From NCBI GenBank assembly GCA_030248065.1, contig JASAMV010005351.1:1-50375 (forward strand): 50,375 nt of DNA, in the 5' to 3' direction. Under the pieces are notes generated by a model. The model was not told the DNA's origin and searched no databases. It saw nothing but the letters and a program-made list of their open reading frames with translations. Shown here in pieces: positions 44,327 through 50,375 of this stretch. The position numbers and the translations under genes are program-made. The DNA is from Rhynchonema sp. JSB1_4 (taxonomy: Eukaryota; Nematoda; Chromadorea; Monhysterida; Xyalidae). Positions within the stretch are counted from its first letter, which is position 1, and the number at the start of each line of letters is the position of its first letter.

Positions 44327-46650
44327 TCCAAATGCAGCGTGTTCTGATGCAGTCAATTATCAGTATTATTGCTACAGTCTGCCATATTTGTAGTGAACTG
44401 AGCTGCACGGCGAGAGCCAGTTTGAGTTTGGTGCCCACACTTCGTGCTTTGTTCGCTACTCTAATGGTGAATAATGCTGCAGTTTCGATCATGTCAATAT
44501 AAAGAAGGCCGACTGTGTTGTTTTTGCAGTTAATTATTGCATTGAATAGGGTGGGACTGATATTGGTTGAATTAGCAATATTTTTTGAATCTGGAGCACC
44601 ACTGGATTTTTTCAGGCTGGTGTCTGGGCGAAAATTTTGATTATCACGTGCATTGCAACCCAAAATTGGTCCCATCCCGTTTGCAGAACCGAATATGGCA
44701 TAGAGTTTTGTGACATTCTGCCTATGGGTGGCATTTTCGAAACGGTGTAAAGCTCAGTTGGGTGTAAAGGTCGGTGTAAGCTCGATCGAAAGCTCGGTCG
44801 GTGTCAGCTCGGTGTAAACATGAAACATTCCACGTTAACAGCAGGCAATGTTTCATGTTTACACCGAGCTGACACCGACCGAGGTTTCGATTGAGCTTAC
44901 ACCGACCTTTACACCCAACTCACCTTTACACCGTTTCGAAAATATCACCCTAAGTGTGAAAGTGATCAACTCCTTTCAAGTATCTGAGATTGAAGTCAAT
45001 TTTCGTCCAGTGATCCTGCATCTCGCGGGATGAATGGTTTTTTTTATTCAGTAAAACATAAATCAGACTTGCAACTGTTTGTGTCCAAAAGCCACATGCC
45101 ATTGCGATTATTGGGTCGTATAAATTGTTTGAAAATACGAAATATTGGTGTTACACTTTAAACGTGTTTTTATAGCCATGCATGCACGTGTGTTGCCGTT
45201 GCACATTGCACCATGTCTGAAAACTTTGAGCTGACTAACTGCTGATTAATCGTGAATATTATCGATAAGGGCAAGTTTCCGTGCTTATTATTAGTGTAAT
45301 AAAATTAGCCTATTTTCTGCTATATCCAGTCAGTGTTCAAAGAAAGGTACCATATATAATACCGTTAGTAACTGTCTGCACTGCGGTGAATAGTTTTTTT
45401 TATTTCATGTGGATTCATTTTATTTTGACAATGCATTGATTATTTTATACGGTAACCAAATGTGCATTCCAATGTCATATATACAATTGTAAAATGAATG
45501 AAACATTTTTCTAGTTTCGGTGTCGTTTCCCTCCAAAACAAGTTCCAAACACTATCAATAAACATGTTCATAACTTAAACGCCATCCACATATAGATCAG
45601 ATCAAGATCGTACATTACACGTAACTTGTCGTTCTATATTTGCGTCAAATTACGCTAATCTTCTGTCAAGGCAAAACGCGTTAAGCCGTTTTGGGTGCGA
45701 AAACAGTGGCAATATGGCAAACAGTGCATCGAATCTGTGGACCTTGTTGATGTTTAGTGCGGCTATTTACTAATAGTTTGTCGACCCAAGTTCTGGTCAC
45801 CGTATATGGCCACTAGATAACATTAATAAGTGGCTGATATTACTTGAACGTTCAGTGGAGTAGAAGAGCTGATGTTTGGATACAAACGCACACATTATTT
45901 TTGCTGTTGTTCAGAACCCCTATCCGAGAGTCCCAATAACGCGAACTTTTAGTTTTTGTGATCGGTCAAAATGCAATAATAATCTTATATCAAATCAAAG
46001 CTCAACCAACACTGTACTGATATGTATTGAATATCCATTGCAATGCAATGTGATTGCACTCAATTTTCGCAAGCAGCAGGCCCGGGGCCAGGTTCAGTTG
46101 TGAGAATAAACAGTGGGGTGTCAATTTTCAATTTTCGTTCAATATAATCATGATAATAATATCACCTCTCTCAGAAACCATGAGAATTGAATAATATTTA
46201 CGGTGACAAAACACGCAAAATCGTTCACACAGACAGAAACCAATTTTATTATTATTATGATTATAATTGAATTGGCGTGAAACACAATAATCGGCTGTTG
46301 GTGTATACGGTAAACTTGTGAAAATCATCCTTCCCAATCTTTTTTTAAACATTTTTTGTAACCTGAGACAACAGTTGTTCTGTGCTTCCCCAGACTCATG
46401 ATTTTTGTCCCAATGAAAAACAGTATTTTCGAAATAAATTTAGGAAAATTGATAGAATAATACAATTACCCCCAAAAGATCAAAGCGTATATAACGTAAT
46501 TCTTCTATCTCTGAACTCGGGGTAATTGTATGGGCGCATGCGTATTTCGAATTTTCACATGCGCGCGTGCACCCGTAGGAATAAAGAATGTAGCGAAAAT
46601 AATGATGATAGCTGGCCATTTATATAACATAAGAACAAGACGGAGGAGAA
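44327..46650. other. NDRG 3' flank inside the palindrome left arm
   Basis: No coding sequence is recognised. The 3' UTR of NDRG should lie here; an AATAAA occurs at about 45297, but it is distant from the stop. The fold-back element at 44726-44951 is inside. The antisense open frame 44675-44319 has no domain support. Confidence 0.5.
44726..44951. mobile_element. Short fold-back element with GTGTAAAGGTCGGTGTAAGC motifs
   Basis: The left end GGGTGGCATTTTCGAAACGG and right end CCGTTTCGAAAATATCACCC are inverted. The arms carry GGTGTAAAG, GTCGGTGTAAGCTC and CAGCTCGGTGTAAACATGAA and fold around a centre near 44835. The copy in the right arm (about 48650-48875) is C-rich and degraded on one side. 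Confidence 0.65.
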
Positions 46651-49273
46651 TATTGCAGTGTTCACACACAGCGTTACCAGTGTGGTGCGCATGGGATGGT
46701 GACGTAATGTCAATCTTGTAAGCGTTTGAACTAATCAGTGTTTTGATTCCCCCACCCCCACCCAACCCCCCCACACCTACCACAAAAATTACAAAACAGA
46801 ATAAATTTCCTAATTACAGATTTCGCTCCATCTTGTTCTTATGTTATATAAATGGCCAGCTATCATCATTATTTTCGCTACATTCTTTATTCCTACGGGT
46901 GCACGCGCGCCCCACCCCCCCCCCCTCCATTAATTCCATTCCCCCCCCAAAAACCACCCCCCTTCCTCCCCACCCCCCCACCCCTCCTTTTCCTAACCTC
47001 CAACAACTAACATGTGAAAATTCAAAATACGCATGCGCCCATACAATTACCCCGAGTTCAGAGATAGAAGAATTACGTTAAAAAAAAAATATACGCTTTG
47101 ATCTTTTGGGGGTTCAATTGTATTATTCTATCAATTTTCCTAAATTTATTTCGAAAATACTGTTTTTCATTGGGACAAAAATCATGCAGTTCTTGGGGAA
47201 GCACAGAACAACTGTTGTCTCAGGTTACAAAAAATGTTTAAAAAAAGATTGGGAAGGATGATTTTCACAAGTTTACCGTATACACCAACAGCCGATTATT
47301 GTGTTTCACGCCCGAAGAATTCAATTATAATCATAATAATAATAAAATTGGTTTCTGTCTGTGTGAACGATTTTGCGTGTTTTGTCACCGTAAATATTAT
47401 TCAATTCTCATGGTTTCTGAGAGAGGTGATATTATTATCATGATTATATTGAACGAAAATTGAAAATTGACACCCCACTGTTTATTCTCACAACTGAACC
47501 TGGCCCCGGGCCTGCTGCTTGCGAAAATTGAGTGCAATCACATTGCATTGCAATGGATATTCAATACATATCAGTACAGTGTTGGTTGAGCTTTGATTTG
47601 ATATAAGATTATTATTGCATTTTGACCGATCACAAAAACTAAAAGTTCGCGTTATTGGGACTCTCGGATAGGGGTTCTGAACAACAGCAAAAATAATGTG
47701 TGCGTTTGTATCCAAACATCAGCTCTTCTACTCCACTGAACGTTCAAGTAATATCAGCCACTTATTAATGTTATCTAGTGGCCATATACGGTGACCAGAA
47801 CTTGGGTCGACAAACTATTAGTAAATAGCCGCACTAAACATCAACAAGGTCCACAGATTCGATGCACTGTTTGCCATATTGCCACTGTTTTCGCACCCAA
47901 AACGGCTTAACGCGTTTTGCCTTGACAGAAGATTAGCGTAATTTGACGCAAATATAGAACGACAAGTTACGTGTAATGTACGATCTTGATCTGATCTATA
48001 TGTGGATGGCGTTTAAGTTATGAACATGTTTATTGATAGTGTTTGGAACTTGTTTTGGAGGGAAACGACACCGAAACTAGAAAAATGTTTCATTCATTTT
48101 TACAATTGTATATATGACATTGGAATGCACATTTGGTTACCGTATAAAATAATCAATGCATTGTCAAAATAAAATGAATCCACATGAAATAAAAAAAACT
48201 ATTCACCGCAGTGCAGACAGTTACTAACGGTATTATATATGGTACCTTTCTTTGAACACTGACTGGATATAGCAGAAAATAGGCTAATTTTATTACACTA
48301 ATAATAAGCACGGAAACTTGCCCTTATCGATAATATTCACGATTAATCAGCAGTTAGTCAGCTCAAAGTTTTCAGACATGGTGCAATGTGCAACGGCAAC
48401 ACACGTGCATGCATGGCTATAAAAACACGTTTAAAGTGTAACACCAATATTTCGTATTTTCAAACAATTTATACGACCCAATAATCGCAATGGCATGTGG
48501 CTTTTGGACACAAACAGTTGCAAGTCTGATTTATGTTTTACTGAATAAAAAAAACCATTCATCCCGCGAGATGCAGGATCACTGGACGAAAATTGACTTC
48601 AATCTCAGATACTTGAAAGGAGTTGATCACTTTCACACTTAGGGTGATATTTTTGAGAACGGTGTAAAGGTGAGTTGGGTGTAAAGGTCGGTGTAAGCTC
48701 AATCGAAACCTCGGTCGGTGTCAGCTCGGTGTAAACATGAACATTGCCTGCTGTTAACGTGGAATGTTTCATGTTTACACCGAGCTGACACCTACCAGCT
48801 TTCGATCGAGCTTACACCCACCTATCTACACCCCCCCACCCTTTACACCCCCTCCCGTTTCGAAAATGCCACCCATAGGCAGAATGTCACAAAACTCTAT
48901 GCCATATTCGGTTCTGCAAACGGGATGGGACCAATTTTGGGTTGCAATGCACGTGATAATCAAAATTTTCGCCCAGACACCAGCCTGAAAAAATCCAGTG
49001 GTGCTCCAGATTCAAAAAATATTGCTAATTCAACCAATATCAGTCCCACCCTATTCAATGCATTAATTAACTGCAAAAACAACACAGTCGGCCTTCTTTA
49101 TATTGACATGATCGAAACTGCAGCATTATTCACCATTAGAGTAGCGAACAAAACACGAAGTGTGGGCACCAAACCCAAACTGGCTCTCGCCGTGCAGCTC
49201 AGTTCACTACAAATATGGCAGACTGTAGCAATAATACTGATAATTGACTGCATCAGAACACGCTGCATTTGGA

Positions 49274-49962
49274 TCACGTGATCACCGTAGCCCGTCGGTG
49301 TTGTTGTTCGTGTTGTTGTTGTTGGTGTTGTTGACTAGTGCCCTGTCGGTGCGTTTCATCCGTCTGACTGACGGAGCCGAAACGCGATGGCATTTGATCC
49401 AGTTGAACGCTCCGCCGCTGCTGCTGCCACTTATTGTACAGTTGCGGGACTGCAATTGACGATTTCGGCCATTAATTTGGCTTGTGGATATTTACCGATC
49501 GGTGAATAATATTCTACGCAACCAGCGCGCCATTAGATGCGCATGATACCAGCGCATGAGCTGGCAGCGCACCTTTGCCCGCGGCTCTGAGGTTGCTCCA
49601 CATTTTTGGCGAACTTTGGTTAAATGCGGAATCCGGAAATAATTAGCATGCAAAAGTACAAAACATTTCTAGGCTCCGGAAATATTTCCGGAAAACGCAA
49701 AATTTACATGCAAAAACGCGTTTTCCGGAAATATTTCCGGACTCCGATTTCCGGATTCAACCTGAGCCCGCCACCTAACTCTTCCCGAGAATCCGGACTA
49801 GAGCGCTGGCTCGCCCCCCGGTGAGTCTTGATTCAATCGACAAGCGCAAGCCTGTCTGCTGAAACCCGACTTACAGTAACCCTGTCCTTGCAGAAACAGG
49901 ATAATTGCTTCGGTGATCTTGGCTGGAGCGTCCTCAAGCACCAAACCACAAGTGTCGGAAAT
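49274..49962 (-). pseudogene. Inverted duplicate of NDRG exons 10 and 11
   Basis: The reverse complement of 43638-43725 occurs at 49875-49962, and that of 44151-44326 at 49274-49449, with splice sites preserved and no differences noticed. Without the upstream exons in the window this copy cannot make a full NDRG protein. It is either part of a recent inverted duplication or a product of assembling a fold-back read. Confidence 0.8.
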
Positions 49963-50375
49963 CTGCAACATATGAAAAAGTATTTCTTACAAGAGGAATA
50001 AACATTTTATCACATCGACGTCTTTTATGCGTTGTAGCATAGCATGTGGTGTATTGGTGGAACTCCGTAGTCTATCTGCGTCGAGAAGCTGAGGATAGTC
50101 CAGCCACGAACTCATGAGACGATTTATTTTGACATTGACTTGGACGGATCCAATAATGTTCCGGTTCCACGAATTTCGGAAATGAAAGAAAGAGAAATGC
50201 ATGTATTTTTAAAAACACGCTCTCCACCTTAGTGCGTAAATTCCCTTTTGACTCCCAAAACATTTGTGTGTTGAACGATGTTGCTGTTCGCGTAAGCACG
50301 CAACAAATTGAGGTCAGCCAGCTGGAACTTGTCATACAATTTTTGGGCCCAATCTCTTTCTTTTGTTTGTGAAAA

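Larger units (their letters stand above)
43226..50375. repeat. Giant palindrome at the window end (arms about 3.4-3.5 kb)
   Basis: The left arm 43226 to about 46650 is mirrored by about 46826-50375. From the outer edge to about 44700, paired coordinates sum to 93600 with essentially no differences. Nearer the centre the sum drifts to about 93571-93591 through small indels. The right arm near the turn has extra C-run-rich sequence (46905-47008 and about 48816-48850) absent from the left arm. The arms include NDRG exons 10 and 11, which therefore occur twice. The palindrome runs into the window edge. Confidence 0.9.

Noticed and set aside
44319..44675. 118-aa minus-strand frame (and its 187-aa mirrored version at 48718-49281)
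   Set aside because: It is the antisense of NDRG exon 11 and flanking DNA in both palindrome arms. It is kept open by composition and has no recognisable domain.

Overview
This is animal nuclear DNA, most likely from a nematode. It holds spliced, intron-rich genes of metazoan families. One is a 53BP1/HSR-9-type checkpoint protein, one an NDRG protein, and one a chemoreceptor-like 7TM receptor resembling the nematode serpentine families. A short TTAGGC-type (nematode telomere motif) repeat lies near the left edge. The lineage call is inference. There are no bacterial operons, rRNA, tRNA or CRISPR arrays that I can see.

Layout. (1) 368-26026, + strand: a 28-exon model for a 53BP1/HSR-9 homolog. 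It has an acidic N-terminal half, a Lys/Ser/Thr/Pro-rich basic middle, a tandem Tudor module and two C-terminal BRCT domains. All 27 junctions keep phase and the exons add up to 3510 nt (1169 aa plus stop). (2) 21427-22605, - strand: a complete three-exon, 346-aa 7TM receptor gene nested antisense in the last intron of the first gene (18454-25838). A decayed paralog lies upstream of it at about 24600-25225. (3) 27462-44326, + strand: an 11-exon NDRG-family gene (369 aa) with an 11-kb first intron that holds two further candidate first exons. (4) About 43226-50375: a 7-kb near-perfect palindrome centred near 46740. It repeats the last two NDRG exons in reverse and runs to the window edge, so it may be an assembly or read fold-back artefact.

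Introns and spacers are packed with small non-autonomous DNA elements. Several families have CAGTG- or TAGGG-like inverted termini and 8-bp target duplications (hAT-like), some nested inside others. There are also several fold-back palindromes of 0.2-2 kb. Intron 1 of the 53BP1 gene carries a short insertion with every conserved part of a hammerhead ribozyme core, but with the strands in a non-canonical order. This is the most unusual signal in the window.

The three genes do not form a pathway: DNA-damage signalling, an alpha/beta-hydrolase-fold NDRG protein and a receptor. Their link is structural, through nesting and a shared transposon landscape. Splice donors across all three genes often have T at +3 (GTT in 20 of 39 modelled introns).
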